The notes beneath the pieces are model-generated. The model did no database searches. It was given only the letters and a program-made list of their open reading frames with translations, and was not told the DNA's origin. 64,000 nt of DNA from an uncultured Oscillospiraceae bacterium (GTDB taxonomy: Bacteria > Bacillota > Clostridia > Oscillospirales > Oscillospiraceae). The translations under genes and the position numbers were made by a program. Positions within the stretch are counted from its first letter, which is position 1, and each line of letters starts with the position of its first letter. Below are positions 23,633 to 32,100 of this stretch, piece by piece. The stretch spans positions 1 through 64,000 of the forward strand of contig CAKTMO010000003.1 of NCBI GenBank assembly GCA_934573935.1, in the 5' to 3' direction.

Positions 23633-25089
23633 TCACCATATCCTTTGACGAAAAGGTCAAGATCGGCCTGCAATACGCGCTGGAGACCCTGCACGGCTGC
23701 TCCCCCTTCGGGCTGGAGCGCATCCGCCGCCTGCGGTTCTACGCCCCCGACGAGCGGGAGACGCTGGAGACGGAGCTGTATAACGTCAAGGCCCTGGCTG
23801 ATCACAACGAGGAGCTGAAAGACACCTTCAACCGCCTGATGACCCTGCTGTGCCAGATCAAGGATATCCGCAACTCCCTGCGCCGCTGCCGGAACGGCGA
23901 GGTGCCCGACCACGTGGAGCTGTTCGAGATCAAGGGCTACCTCCAGCGTCTGCGGGACATCCGCCCCCTGCTGGAGACCATCAACGAAGCGGCGGGCCTG
24001 AAGGACGTGGCCCTTCACGATCCCGCCGCCGCCCTGGCGATCCTGGACCCCCAGAACACCGGCAGCCGCGGCTTCTATATCCCCGACAGCGCCACCGCCG
24101 CCCTCAAGGCCGTCCGCACCGCCAAGAAGGAGATCGAGGAACGGCTCTTCCACGCCCAGTCCGACGCGGAGAAGGACGAACTGCGCCTTCAGCGTACCCG
24201 CATCTGCGCCGAGGAGGAGAGCGAGGAGCTGAAGGTGCGCCGCACCATGGGCGCACAGCTGGCCCCCATGGTGGATGACCTGCTGGCCGACGCCGACACC
24301 CTGGGCCGCCTGGACTTCATGGTGCAGAAGGCCCTGTTCGCCGTCCGCTACGGCGGCACCCTGCCGCAGCTCACCGACGGCGAGCTGGTGCTGGAGGATA
24401 TGGTGAACCCCGAGCTGGTGGATCTGCTGAGCCAGCAGGGAAGGGCCTTCGTCCCCGTCTCCATCGCCCTGGATCGGGGCGCCACCGTCATCACCGGCGC
24501 CAACATGGGCGGCAAGTCCGTGGCTATGAAGACCGTGGCTCTCAACGTCCTGCTGCTGCAGGCGGGCTTTCTGGTCTGCGCCAAAGCGGCGAAAATGCCC
24601 CTGTTCCACAGTGTGAAAATGCTCTTTGACGATCTGCAGTCCATCCAGTCCGGCCTGTCCGGCTTCGGCTCCGAGATCGTCCAGTTCCAGAAGGCGCTGT
24701 CTGAGGTGGAGCAGGGCTACGCCCTGTTCCTGCTGGACGAGTTTGCCCGCGGCACCAACCCTGACGAGGGCGCGGTGATCGTCCAGGCCGTGACGAAATA
24801 CCTCAACGGCGTCAATGCCATCTCTCTGCTGACCACCCACTATGACAAGGTGGCCGAGTGCGCCAACGACCATTACCAGATCATCGGCCTGCGGGACGTG
24901 GACCCCGACCAGATCCGCCGCGAGCTGTCCGCCACCCATGAGGATGGCGTCACTGTCATCGCCCGCCATATGAACTACGGCCTCTACCGCGTGGAGGGCA
25001 AGTCCGACTGTCCCCGCGACGCCCTCAACATCTGCCGCATGCTCTCCCTCAAGCCGGAGATCCTGCATCTGATTGAGGAGAGCTATTGA
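23629..25089 (+). CDS. MutS-family ATPase, KamC-like
   Basis: The 486-residue protein has a helical lever region (about residues 30-240) and a C-terminal MutS ATPase domain. Walker A is GANMGGKS at residues 290-297, and ALFLLDEFARGTNPDEG covers Walker B and the signature region, followed by the LLTTHYDK switch. It lacks the DNA-reading N-terminal domains of MutS1, so it is not a mismatch repair protein. Being fused by overlap to the KamB-like gene, it fits the ATPase half of an aminomutase reactivase. MutS2 is excluded because the Smr nuclease domain is absent. Confidence 0.7.
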   Translation: MITISFDEKVKIGLQYALETLHGCSPFGLERIRRLRFYAPDERETLETELYNVKALADHNEELKDTFNRLMTLLCQIKDIRNSLRRCRNGEVPDHVELFEIKGYLQRLRDIRPLLETINEAAGLKDVALHDPAAALAILDPQNTGSRGFYIPDSATAALKAVRTAKKEIEERLFHAQSDAEKDELRLQRTRICAEEESEELKVRRTMGAQLAPMVDDLLADADTLGRLDFMVQKALFAVRYGGTLPQLTDGELVLEDMVNPELVDLLSQQGRAFVPVSIALDRGATVITGANMGGKSVAMKTVALNVLLLQAGFLVCAKAAKMPLFHSVKMLFDDLQSIQSGLSGFGSEIVQFQKALSEVEQGYALFLLDEFARGTNPDEGAVIVQAVTKYLNGVNAISLLTTHYDKVAECANDHYQIIGLRDVDPDQIRRELSATHEDGVTVIARHMNYGLYRVEGKSDCPRDALNICRMLSLKPEILHLIEESY

Positions 25090-25135
25090 TCCCCCGCGTC
25101 CGGCGCGCCGCCTCCCGCGGCATGATGAACAGAAC

Positions 25136-25160
25136 AAAACCGCCCCAATGGGGCGGTTTT
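25136..25160. terminator. Bidirectional terminator after kamC-like gene
   Basis: The stem AAAACCGCCCC/GGGGCGGTTTT with a three-base loop lies between convergent genes. Confidence 0.85.
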
Positions 25161-25165
25161 GCCGT

Positions 25166-26038
25166 TTATTCCTCTTCGCGCCGCAGCTTGCGCTCCAGCT
25201 CCCGCAGCTTGGCGCGGCGGTCTGCCATGGCGGCGGTGGCGGCCTCCAGACGCTGGGTCAGCTCCTCCAGCGCCTCGCCGCTCTTGCGGCGGCGGGCCGC
25301 CTCCGCCAGCAGCTCCTTCACGCGGCGCTGGGCGTCCTTGAATTCACGCCGCGCCTGCTTGGCGCGCTCCACCATGGCCTTGGGGCGGGCCTGCAGCTCC
25401 GGATACGCCGCCTGGATACGCCGCAGCAGCAGGCTGCGATCCCGCAGCAGCTCGTGGACCTGGCGGCTGATCTCCTCGGTGCTGTCGCCCTCCTGGGCGT
25501 CGATCTCGCGCCGGACGATGCCCATCATGATGTGGGACGTTACGCAGTCCCCTACCAGCAGTACCACGATAGCGATGGCGGCGAAGTGCAGCCAGAACGG
25601 GGACAGCTTTTCGATCAGCCGGAAGTACAGCGGGTCGATCCACAGCACGATCACCACGCTGGCCAGACCGAACAGCATCAGATTGCCGATCCACACGCGG
25701 CCGTTCAGGTTCATGGGCTTGCGGCTGTAGTCCCACCAGCGGGCGTGGAAGGCCTTTTCCATGTACCAGCTGATGAAATACTCCAATCCGCCGCAGATGA
25801 AAAAGCCCGCCAGAAAGATCTCACCCGGCGTGCCGCCCCGCAGACCCACCAGACCGCCCACCAGCACCGTCACCAGCACCACGCCGCTGCCGTAAATGGG
25901 GCAGTAGGGGCCGATGAGAAAGCCGCGGTTGATGAACCGGTGGTACTGGATGTATTTCAGCGTGACCTCCATCATCCAGCCCAGCACGGAGAACACGAAA
26001 TAAAGCACGATCAATTGGCACAGCAGCGTCCAGCTCAT
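25166..26038 (-). CDS. CmpB-like (putative ABC-transporter type IV) membrane protein
   Basis: The 290-residue protein begins with a membrane region of about five helices containing YFVFSVLGWMMEVTLKYI, FINRGFLIGPYCPIYGSG and SWYMEKAFHARWWDYS. These are the hallmarks of the family labelled putative ABC-transporter type IV (CmpB). The last 110 residues are a long charged helix rich in Arg and Glu that likely forms a cytoplasmic coiled coil. The function is not established for the family. I chose ATG 26038, preceded by GAGGTG, over an upstream ATG. It is a single gene converging on the kamBC-like operon. Confidence 0.8.
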   Translation of the reverse strand: MSWTLLCQLIVLYFVFSVLGWMMEVTLKYIQYHRFINRGFLIGPYCPIYGSGVVLVTVLVGGLVGLRGGTPGEIFLAGFFICGGLEYFISWYMEKAFHARWWDYSRKPMNLNGRVWIGNLMLFGLASVVIVLWIDPLYFRLIEKLSPFWLHFAAIAIVVLLVGDCVTSHIMMGIVRREIDAQEGDSTEEISRQVHELLRDRSLLLRRIQAAYPELQARPKAMVERAKQARREFKDAQRRVKELLAEAARRRKSGEALEELTQRLEAATAAMADRRAKLRELERKLRREEE

Positions 26039-26184
26039 AGGGCACCTCACAGCAGTTTTTTCCAATTATAGAGGACGGCGGCGTCCCTTGTCAAGAAATA
26101 CAAAAAGGGTGTTGCATTTTTGTTAAAAGATGATATGATAGTTGAACTGATTAAGCGGGAGTTTTCAAGACATCTTGACGTTTT

Positions 26185-26270
26185 GTAGGGGGCGGCGTCC
26201 TCGACGCCCCGCACGAATGACAATGACATTTCCGGTAGACCGGCGGGCCGTCGGGGACGCCGGCCCCTAC
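26185..26270. repeat. Palindromic repeat, family 2 (GTAGGGG...CCCCTAC)
   Basis: The ends GTAGGGGGCGGCGTCCTCGA and GTCGGGGACGCCGGCCCCTAC-like sequence are inverted copies around a core of about 40 bases. Related units lie at 32256-32503, 37080-37110 and 45165-45441. It is non-coding and sits before the MATE gene. Confidence 0.7.
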
Positions 26271-26316
26271 GCACCGGTCACCGCACCCATACGAAAGCAA
26301 AAGAAGGAGGTCCCCC

Positions 26317-27714
26317 ATGCCTCGTACCAACCGCTATGAGATCGACATGTGCAGCGGAAAGCTGCTGCCCAAGCTGCTGGCGTTTGCCCTGCCGCTGATG
26401 TGCTCCAGCGTTCTGCAGCTGCTGTTCAACGCGGCGGACATCGTGGTGGTGGGCAAATTCGCCGGAGACAACTCCCTGGCCGCAGTGGGCTCCAACGCCG
26501 CGTTGATCAACCTGATGGTGAACCTGTTCGTGGGACTGTCGGTGGGCGCAAACATTCTGGCGGCCCGCTACATCGGCGCGGGCAACCACGACAGCCTGCG
26601 CCAGACGGTGCACACCTCCATGCTGCTGGCCCTGCTGAGCGGCCTTGCCCTGGCGGTGGTGGGCGTCACCACGGCGCGGCCTCTGCTGCATCTGATGCAG
26701 GTGCCGGACTCCATCCTGCCGCTGGCGGCCCTGTATCTGCGGATCTACTTTCTGGGTATGCCCGCCGCCATGCTGTATAACTTCGGCGCGGCGCTGCTGC
26801 GGGCGGTGGGCGACACGCGGCGGCCCCTGTACTACCTGATCGCCGCGGGCGTGGTCAACGTGGCGCTGAACCTGCTGCTGGTGATCGTGTTCCAGCTGGA
26901 CGTGGCGGGTGTGGCCATCGCCACGGTCATCAGCCAGTGCCTGTCGGCCTTTCTGGTGGTGCGCTGCCTGATGGGGGAGGAGGGCGGCATCCGTCTGGAG
27001 CTGCGGGCCCTGCGCATCACCCCCCAGCGCCTGTGGCAGATCCTGGAGATCGGCATCCCCTCCGGCATCCAGGGCGTGGCCTTCTCCCTGTCCAACGTGA
27101 TCATTCAGGCGGCCATCAACGGCTTTGGTGAAACGGTCATCTCCGGCAACACCGCCGCGGGGAATATCGAGGGCTTCATCTACGTGGCCTGCAACGCCTT
27201 TTGTCAGGCCAACACCGCCTTTACCAGCCAGAACTACGGCGCGGGACAGTTTGACCGGCTGCGGCCCATCGCCCTGTGGTCGGGAGCCTGTTCGGTGGCG
27301 GTGGCGCTGGTGGGCGGCATGGCGGGCTGGCTCTTCGGCCCCCAGCTGCTGCATATCTACTCCAACAGCGACGCGGTGGTGGCCGCCGGTATGGTGCGCA
27401 TCACCATCATGTTCCCCCTGTACTTCCTGTGCGGCGCTATGGACGTGATCGTGGGTTCCATCCGCGGCATCGGCTATTCCGTCACCCCCATGGTGGTGAC
27501 GCTGCTGGGTGCCTGCGCCTTCCGCGTGGTGTGGATCGCCACCATCTTCCGCCTGCCCCAGTTCCACACGCCGGAGGTCATCTACTGGTCGTACCCCATC
27601 TCCTGGGCACTGACGTTCCTGACCCATCTGATCTGCTACATGGTGATGCTGCGCAAGCTCTACCGCCGTGAAGGCCTGGTTTCGCGGCACCATCACCTGA
27701 CCCATAAGACATAA
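26317..27714 (+). CDS. MATE family efflux transporter
   Basis: The 465-residue protein has twelve predicted membrane helices in two similar halves. Typical MATE parts are FALPLMCSSVLQLLFNAADI, RAVGDTRRPLYYL and GSIRGIGYSVTPM. It exports drugs or cationic metabolites in exchange for sodium or protons. The ATG has GAAGGAGG upstream. It stands alone, between a palindromic repeat and its own terminator. Confidence 0.93.
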   Translation: MPRTNRYEIDMCSGKLLPKLLAFALPLMCSSVLQLLFNAADIVVVGKFAGDNSLAAVGSNAALINLMVNLFVGLSVGANILAARYIGAGNHDSLRQTVHTSMLLALLSGLALAVVGVTTARPLLHLMQVPDSILPLAALYLRIYFLGMPAAMLYNFGAALLRAVGDTRRPLYYLIAAGVVNVALNLLLVIVFQLDVAGVAIATVISQCLSAFLVVRCLMGEEGGIRLELRALRITPQRLWQILEIGIPSGIQGVAFSLSNVIIQAAINGFGETVISGNTAAGNIEGFIYVACNAFCQANTAFTSQNYGAGQFDRLRPIALWSGACSVAVALVGGMAGWLFGPQLLHIYSNSDAVVAAGMVRITIMFPLYFLCGAMDVIVGSIRGIGYSVTPMVVTLLGACAFRVVWIATIFRLPQFHTPEVIYWSYPISWALTFLTHLICYMVMLRKLYRREGLVSRHHHLTHKT

Positions 27715-27716
27715 GC

Positions 27717-27748
27717 AAACGCCTCCCTCTGCGCAAGGGAGGCGTTTT
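27717..27748 (+). terminator. Terminator of the MATE gene
   Basis: The stem AAACGCCTCCCT/AGGGAGGCGTTT is followed by a short T run. Confidence 0.85.
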
Positions 27749-27754
27749 GTCCGC

Positions 27755-27900
27755 CCGTTGGCGGGACGATCATGCCCCGCCAACGCTGATGTCCCCACAG
27801 AGCACCCATCCCGCTGCGCTCCACAGCACCCGCCCCTTCCCTGCGCACAGATCAGGGGAAGGCTTCCGTCAGGGCGGACAGAGTCGTCCGCCCCTACGGA
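27755..27900. repeat. Patchwork of palindromic repeat fragments
   Basis: The stretch contains a GTTGGCGGG...CCCGCCAAC hairpin (about 27757-27785) and a family-2 fragment near 27866-27897 (GGCGGACAGAGTCGTCCGCC). Between them is a unit (about 27792-27862) that recurs inverted at 38270-38340. Thirty bases at 27802-27831 are the exact reverse complement of 38302-38331. There is no gene here. Confidence 0.7.
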
Positions 27901-27949
27901 TTGGTTGCGGTGACACGCAAAGCATTGCAGCCGTGGCTAAGATCCTGTT

Positions 27950-28117
27950 TCAAGTCGTGCTCTCCACATACAGTTCCTCACATCGCTGCTGTGCTGCCGT
28001 CAGGGCGTTTACCGCCTTTTGCAGCCTGTCCATATCACCGCAGCATCCTTCCAACATCGCCAATACCTCCTCCGTTCTGTGGAGCAGCGTCAAATACATG
28101 GCCTTATAGTCCGCCAT
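27950..28117 (-). CDS. Small 55-residue helical protein, divergent from an HTH regulator
   Basis: An uninterrupted frame starts at ATG 28117, preceded by GAGGTGAGGG, and ends at TGA 27950. The product starts MADYKAMYLTLLHRTEEVL and continues as amphipathic helix with three Cys (GCCGD and RCEELY). It is probably a coiled coil. The gene shares a 90-base divergent promoter region, containing a palindrome, with the XRE regulator gene. I know no family. Coding character is supported by the ribosome site and the helical heptad pattern, but it remains a small hypothetical gene. Confidence 0.55.
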   Translation of the reverse strand: MADYKAMYLTLLHRTEEVLAMLEGCCGDMDRLQKAVNALTAAQQRCEELYVESTT

Positions 28118-28155
28118 ATCCCTCACCTCATGTTCACCTTAGAACAATTTATTCA

Positions 28156-28174
28156 ATTTGTTAATAGAACAAAT
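28156..28174. promoter_or_regulatory. Palindromic operator candidate
   Basis: ATTTGTT and AACAAAT form a perfect 7-bp inverted repeat with a five-base spacer in the AT-rich region between the small ORF and the HTH gene. This is the expected place for binding of the HTH regulator to its own promoter. Confidence 0.5.
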
Positions 28175-28206
28175 CGTTCCACATATACTGGTATACGGTG
28201 ATGCAC

Positions 28207-28419
28207 ATGGAACGATACAAGCGGATACGGGATCTGCGGGAGGATCATGATCTGACGCAAAAGGCAGTGGGCGAGGCCATCAACGTGCCCCAGCGCACCT
28301 ATGCCTATTATGAAAGCGGCCAGCGGATGATCCCGCCAAGGGTACTGTGCGCCCTGGCTGACCTGTACGGCGTCAGTGTGGATTACCTGCTGGAGCGCAC
28401 GGACAAAACGACCGGATAG
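28207..28419 (+). CDS. XRE-family HTH transcriptional regulator
   Basis: This 70-residue protein is a bare Cro/CI-type DNA-binding domain. It has RIRDLREDHDLTQKAVGEAI, the recognition-helix region NVPQRTYAYYESGQRMIPP, and the closing LADLYGVSVDYLLERTD. It has no extra domain, so it may respond by dimerisation or protein binding. I took ATG 28207 (MERYKRIR) as start because GGTGA lies seven bases upstream, but ATG 28201 is possible. The divergent 55-residue gene and the palindrome between them suggest a self-regulated pair. Confidence 0.88.
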   Translation: MERYKRIRDLREDHDLTQKAVGEAINVPQRTYAYYESGQRMIPPRVLCALADLYGVSVDYLLERTDKTTG

Positions 28420-28423
28420 CCGC

Positions 28424-28455
28424 AAAAAAGAGGACGCTGCTGCGTCCTCTTTTTT
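28424..28455. terminator. Bidirectional terminator between HTH and cupin genes
   Basis: The stem AAAAAAGAGGACGC/GCGTCCTCTTTTTT with a four-base loop lies between convergent genes. Confidence 0.88.
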
Positions 28456-28457
28456 CA

Positions 28458-28781
28458 TCAAAATGACACCACCAGCAGCATTTTGAAACGTTCCTGGCCG
28501 TATACGGCGTGGGGAACGTCCTTGGGCATCACCAGGGTCTCCCCTTCGGTCAGGGTGAAGACCTGGCCGCCCACGGTGAAGCGGCCGGTGCCCTCCAGCA
28601 CGGTGACCATGGCGTCGCCGCCGCTGGCGTGGGTGGAGATCTCCTCGTCCTTTTCAAAGGAGAAAACGGTGACGCTGAGCAGCTCGTTCTGCACCAGCGT
28701 TTTGCTGACCACCTGGCCGGGCTGATAGTCCACCAGATCCTTCAGCAGCAGCTTCTGCTGCTTGGCGATATTTTTATACAT
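28458..28781 (-). CDS. Cupin domain protein
   Basis: The 107-residue protein is a single small beta barrel. Cupin motif 1 reads ISTHASGGDAMVTVLEGTG, with one metal His kept and the second position changed. Motif 2 reads GETLVMPKDVPHAVYG. Such proteins bind metals or small ligands or act as isomerases. It probably has a regulatory or detoxifying role, but the exact function cannot be assigned. It is followed upstream by an unrelated 178-residue protein gene on the same strand. Confidence 0.85.
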   Translation of the reverse strand: MYKNIAKQQKLLLKDLVDYQPGQVVSKTLVQNELLSVTVFSFEKDEEISTHASGGDAMVTVLEGTGRFTVGGQVFTLTEGETLVMPKDVPHAVYGQERFKMLLVVSF

Positions 28782-28803
28782 GGGCGTTACCTCCTGTTTT
28801 GCT

Positions 28804-29340
28804 TCAGTGTTTGCCGCCTGCCGCCGGTTTATCCCGCCGCGCCGCCGTAACGGTGAACATGACGGGCACCTCCCGCTTCAGCAGGGGCAGGCGCAGGTGC
28901 TTGACGTATTTCCGGTAGAAATCGGAAAAGGCCATGGGCGCCGCGGCGGAGGAATTGGGAAAGGCATAGCGCCCGTCCTCGCACCGCCGCACCAGCACAT
29001 AGTGGCGGGAGCGGCCGGTGTGATACCACAGGATGCCTGCGTCGGCGCCCTTCAGATCGCGGTAGCGCACGCCGGTGACCCGCATACCGAAGCGGTGCAG
29101 GCCGCGGCAGACGCGGAAAATGCTGGTGCCGAACGCGCCGCCCAGCAGTACGCCGCGGTGGAAGTATTGCCACACCTCCGCCTCCGTCACCGGCAGGGCA
29201 AAGAAGCGGGCGGCGTTGTACACCGCCATGAAGGCGCAGCCCACCTTGGCCACAGTGCGGCGGCCATAGGGGATCTCCGTCATCAGGCTCTGACGCACCA
29301 GATAGCCCTCCTCATCCCGACAGCGCAGGGGGATCTCCAT
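28804..29340 (-). CDS. Uncharacterised protein with papain/C39-like Cys-His pattern
   Basis: The 178-residue protein has TVAKVGCAFMAVYNAARFF followed about 75 residues later by SRHYVLVRRCEDGRYAFPNS. A Cys at the start of a helix, a later His before a beta strand and an Asn/Asp shortly after is the order of papain-like and C39-like peptidases. The surrounding motifs are weak, so it may be a peptidase, a transglutaminase-like relative or inactive. No signal peptide is seen. The ATG at 29340 has AAGGAGG eight bases upstream, better than a TTG six bases earlier. Confidence 0.5.
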   Translation of the reverse strand: MEIPLRCRDEEGYLVRQSLMTEIPYGRRTVAKVGCAFMAVYNAARFFALPVTEAEVWQYFHRGVLLGGAFGTSIFRVCRGLHRFGMRVTGVRYRDLKGADAGILWYHTGRSRHYVLVRRCEDGRYAFPNSSAAAPMAFSDFYRKYVKHLRLPLLKREVPVMFTVTAARRDKPAAGGKH

Positions 29341-29411
29341 CGGCAAGTCCTCCTTTCCTCAAGGAAACAGGGTGTACCGCGCCTCAGGACGGCGGCACAC
29401 CCTGCGGTGTT

Positions 29412-31160
29412 TTATTCTGCGCTTTCCGCGGTTTCGGGGGTCTCGGACGCTTTGGCCAGCTTCTGGAGCTCTTCCTCCTCCAGCACACGATAGGCCACCT
29501 TGCCCACCAGGGTCTTGGGCAGCTCGGCACGGAACTCGATATCGTAGGGCATGGCGTACTTGGCCACGTGCTTGTGGCAATAGGCCAGCAGCGCGTCGCG
29601 GGTGGCGGCGGTGGGCTCCACGCCGGGCTTGAGCATGACGAAGGCCTTCACCTTCTGCATCTTATAGGCGTCGGGCACACCGATGACGCAGCTCATCTGC
29701 ACATCCTCGTGGGCGTCCAGGATGTTCTCGATCTGGCCGGGGTAGACGTTGTAGCCGGAGGAGATGATCATACGCTTGGCGCGGCCGCGGAAGTAGATGA
29801 AGCCCTGGTCGTCCATGACGCCCAGATCGCCGGTGTAGACCCAGGTCAGGCCGTCCGCGTGCTTGCGGAGGGTCTTGGCGGTCTCGTCGGGGTGGTTCAT
29901 GTACTCCTTCATCACGGTGGGGCCCGCCAGCAGGATCTCGCCCTCTTCACCGTAGGGCAGCTCCTCGTCGGTGTCGGGCTTGACGATCTTGATATAGGTG
30001 TCGGGGAAGGGCAGGCCGATGGAGCCCTCCTTATAAATGTGGGTAGGCGTCAGGCAGCAGGCGGTGACGGTCTCGGTGGTGCCGTAGCCCTCCCGCACCT
30101 GGATGACGGCGTGGTGGTCATAGAGGAATTTGTCGAACTTCTTCTTCAGCTCGATAGACAGGCTGTCGCCGCCGGAGAACACGCCCTTCAGGCTGCTGAG
30201 GTCGGCGTTGTCCATGCTGGGCAGGCGCAGCAGCGCCTCATACAGCGTGGGAACACCGGCGATAAAGTTGCACTTGTACTTGACGATCTGCTTGGCGTAG
30301 CTCTTGGCGGTAAAGCGGGGGATCAGGATGCAGCGGCCGCCGTTGGCCAGCATGGAGTGGACGCACACGCCCAGGCCGAAGCCGTGGAACAGGGGCATGG
30401 CGGCCAGCATCTTGTCGCCGGGACGGAACATGGGGTTGGTGGCGATGATCTGCTGGCCCAGGGCGTTGAAGTTGCCGTTGGTCAGGACGATGCCCTTGGT
30501 GGTGCCGGTGGTGCCGCCGGAATACAGGATCACGGCGGGGTCGTTGTAGCCCCGTTCCACACGGAAGTTCTTATAGAAGCAGAAGCGGGACATGTCCATG
30601 AATTCCTTCCAGCGGATGACGGGGGCGTCATCGGGGATCTTCTGGATCTTGCGTCCCTCCGTCAGCATATAGCCGGCGCGGATGGTACGGCTGAGGGCGT
30701 CCTTCACCGAGGCGATGATGATGTTGATGATGCCGGTGTTCTGGCGGATATGCTCGAACTTGTCATAGAACTGGTCCAGGGTGATGGCGGTGGTGGACTG
30801 TGATTCGTTGAGATAGAACTCGATCTCCTTCTCCGCCGACAGGGGGTGGATCATGTTGGCGATGCCGCCCACCAGGTTGACGGCGTAGAACATGTAGATG
30901 GCCTGGGGGCAGTTGGGCATGGCGATGGTGATGCGGTCGCCGGGGCGGACGCCCAGGGTCTTCAGGCTCTTGGCGCACTTTTCGATCTCCTGCACCATCT
31001 TGCGGTAGGTGGTGGACTTGCCCATGAAATCAAAGGCGATGTTGTTGGGATACTGCTCCGCAATGCGCTCCACCGCGTCGAACATGCTGCCCTGGAAATA
31101 GTCCAGATGCATGGGCACGTCGCCCAGATAGTCCTTCCAGGGAGTCTTGACCTCACTCAT
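29412..31160 (-). CDS. Long-chain acyl-CoA ligase (AMP-binding)
   Basis: The 582-residue protein is a complete ANL-superfamily adenylate-forming enzyme. It has the P-loop YSGGTTGTTKG, the adenine-binding EGYGTTET, the ribose-binding YTGDLGVMDDQGFIYFRGR hinge and a C-terminal GKVAYRVLEE with the catalytic lysine. It would activate a fatty acid to acyl-CoA. Its start overlaps the end of the upstream acyltransferase gene by eight bases, so the two are made together and probably act in sequence (activate, then transfer). The acceptor is unknown. Confidence 0.9.
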   Translation of the reverse strand: MSEVKTPWKDYLGDVPMHLDYFQGSMFDAVERIAEQYPNNIAFDFMGKSTTYRKMVQEIEKCAKSLKTLGVRPGDRITIAMPNCPQAIYMFYAVNLVGGIANMIHPLSAEKEIEFYLNESQSTTAITLDQFYDKFEHIRQNTGIINIIIASVKDALSRTIRAGYMLTEGRKIQKIPDDAPVIRWKEFMDMSRFCFYKNFRVERGYNDPAVILYSGGTTGTTKGIVLTNGNFNALGQQIIATNPMFRPGDKMLAAMPLFHGFGLGVCVHSMLANGGRCILIPRFTAKSYAKQIVKYKCNFIAGVPTLYEALLRLPSMDNADLSSLKGVFSGGDSLSIELKKKFDKFLYDHHAVIQVREGYGTTETVTACCLTPTHIYKEGSIGLPFPDTYIKIVKPDTDEELPYGEEGEILLAGPTVMKEYMNHPDETAKTLRKHADGLTWVYTGDLGVMDDQGFIYFRGRAKRMIISSGYNVYPGQIENILDAHEDVQMSCVIGVPDAYKMQKVKAFVMLKPGVEPTAATRDALLAYCHKHVAKYAMPYDIEFRAELPKTLVGKVAYRVLEEEELQKLAKASETPETAESAE

Positions 31161-32028
31161 ATTGTACTTCCTCCTTCAAGGGTTTCTCTAATTCTTCCGG
31201 ATGCTCCAGCAGGTATTTCAGCAGGCGCACCGATTTGGAGTAATAATAGCCGTCGGCCAGGCGCTCGTCGATGGTCAGGCCCAGGTCCAGCGTCTCCTTC
31301 ATGGTGACATTACCCTGTTCATCGTAGAAGGGGGACAGCTTCTTCTCGCCGATGATGCAGAAGAGGGAGCAGGTGCCCCAGTTGGTCAGGTGGTGATAGC
31401 CGCACTTGAGCTTGATGGAGCCCAGATTGGACAGGGTGACGGAGCTGTAGTAGGGGTCGGTGGCCACCATGTCGTCGGGCACCCAGCCGTGCTTGTCCAG
31501 CCACATGATGAACTTGACGGCGGTCTTGCCCAGCCAGCGGGGCAGCTTGTTGAGGATATCCATGTTCTCGGTGGAGGAGTCCGCCTTTTCGCTGCGGCAG
31601 GCCTGCACCTGGGAGCGGATGTACGCGTGCACGTCCTCCACGGTGAAATCCTCCTTGCTGTGGAGGAAGGCCAGGGCCTCGGCGCCCTTGTCGGAAAACT
31701 GCTTCTTCACCACGAAGGCGGCGGAGATCTCGTTGCGCTGATAGAAATTGCTGTTGACGATGAACCGGTTCAGCTTGGGCCGCAGGGTGATGGTCTTGAG
31801 AAGGGCCGTCACGATGAGATGGAACATGGTATAGGGAAAGTCCGTCTCCGCCTCATTCTTTTTGGCAAGATAGGCGTTCATGGCCGTCAGGTCGATGCGC
31901 TGGGAGATGTAGGCCTCGTTATCGCAGCGGTTGGGGTAGATGATGCCGGTGATAAAGTGCAGGGAGTCCAGCTCCCGCAGCAGGCGGCCGTCCTTCCGGT
32001 CGCCCGGGCGGCGTTTGTATTGCTCCAT
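31153..32028 (-). CDS. E2/CAT-fold acyltransferase-like protein with altered catalytic motif
   Basis: The 291-residue protein matches the catalytic domain of 2-oxo acid dehydrogenase E2 and chloramphenicol acetyltransferase, with no lipoyl or subunit-binding domain. The C-terminal block LGLTIDERLADGYY aligns with the E2 motif xDHRxxDG, but the catalytic His is Glu at residue 255. TLSNLGSIKLKCGYHHLTNWG is the expected preceding strand region. Start ATG 32028 (MEQYKRRPGDRK) was chosen since the longer frame upstream is repeat sequence. It is coupled to the acyl-CoA ligase gene, so it may transfer fatty acyl groups or be a non-catalytic partner. Confidence 0.75.
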   Translation of the reverse strand: MEQYKRRPGDRKDGRLLRELDSLHFITGIIYPNRCDNEAYISQRIDLTAMNAYLAKKNEAETDFPYTMFHLIVTALLKTITLRPKLNRFIVNSNFYQRNEISAAFVVKKQFSDKGAEALAFLHSKEDFTVEDVHAYIRSQVQACRSEKADSSTENMDILNKLPRWLGKTAVKFIMWLDKHGWVPDDMVATDPYYSSVTLSNLGSIKLKCGYHHLTNWGTCSLFCIIGEKKLSPFYDEQGNVTMKETLDLGLTIDERLADGYYYSKSVRLLKYLLEHPEELEKPLKEEVQYE

Positions 32029-32100
32029 ATGTGTGGGGTTCTCCTTTTTTATATGAATTGATGAATGGGATATGCTGTGATTTCTTGAAGTGCGGTATGT

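Noticed and set aside
23629-25089. DNA mismatch repair MutS or MutS2
   Set aside because: The mismatch-binding N-terminal domains and the Smr domain are both absent, and the gene is coupled to a KamB-like partner.
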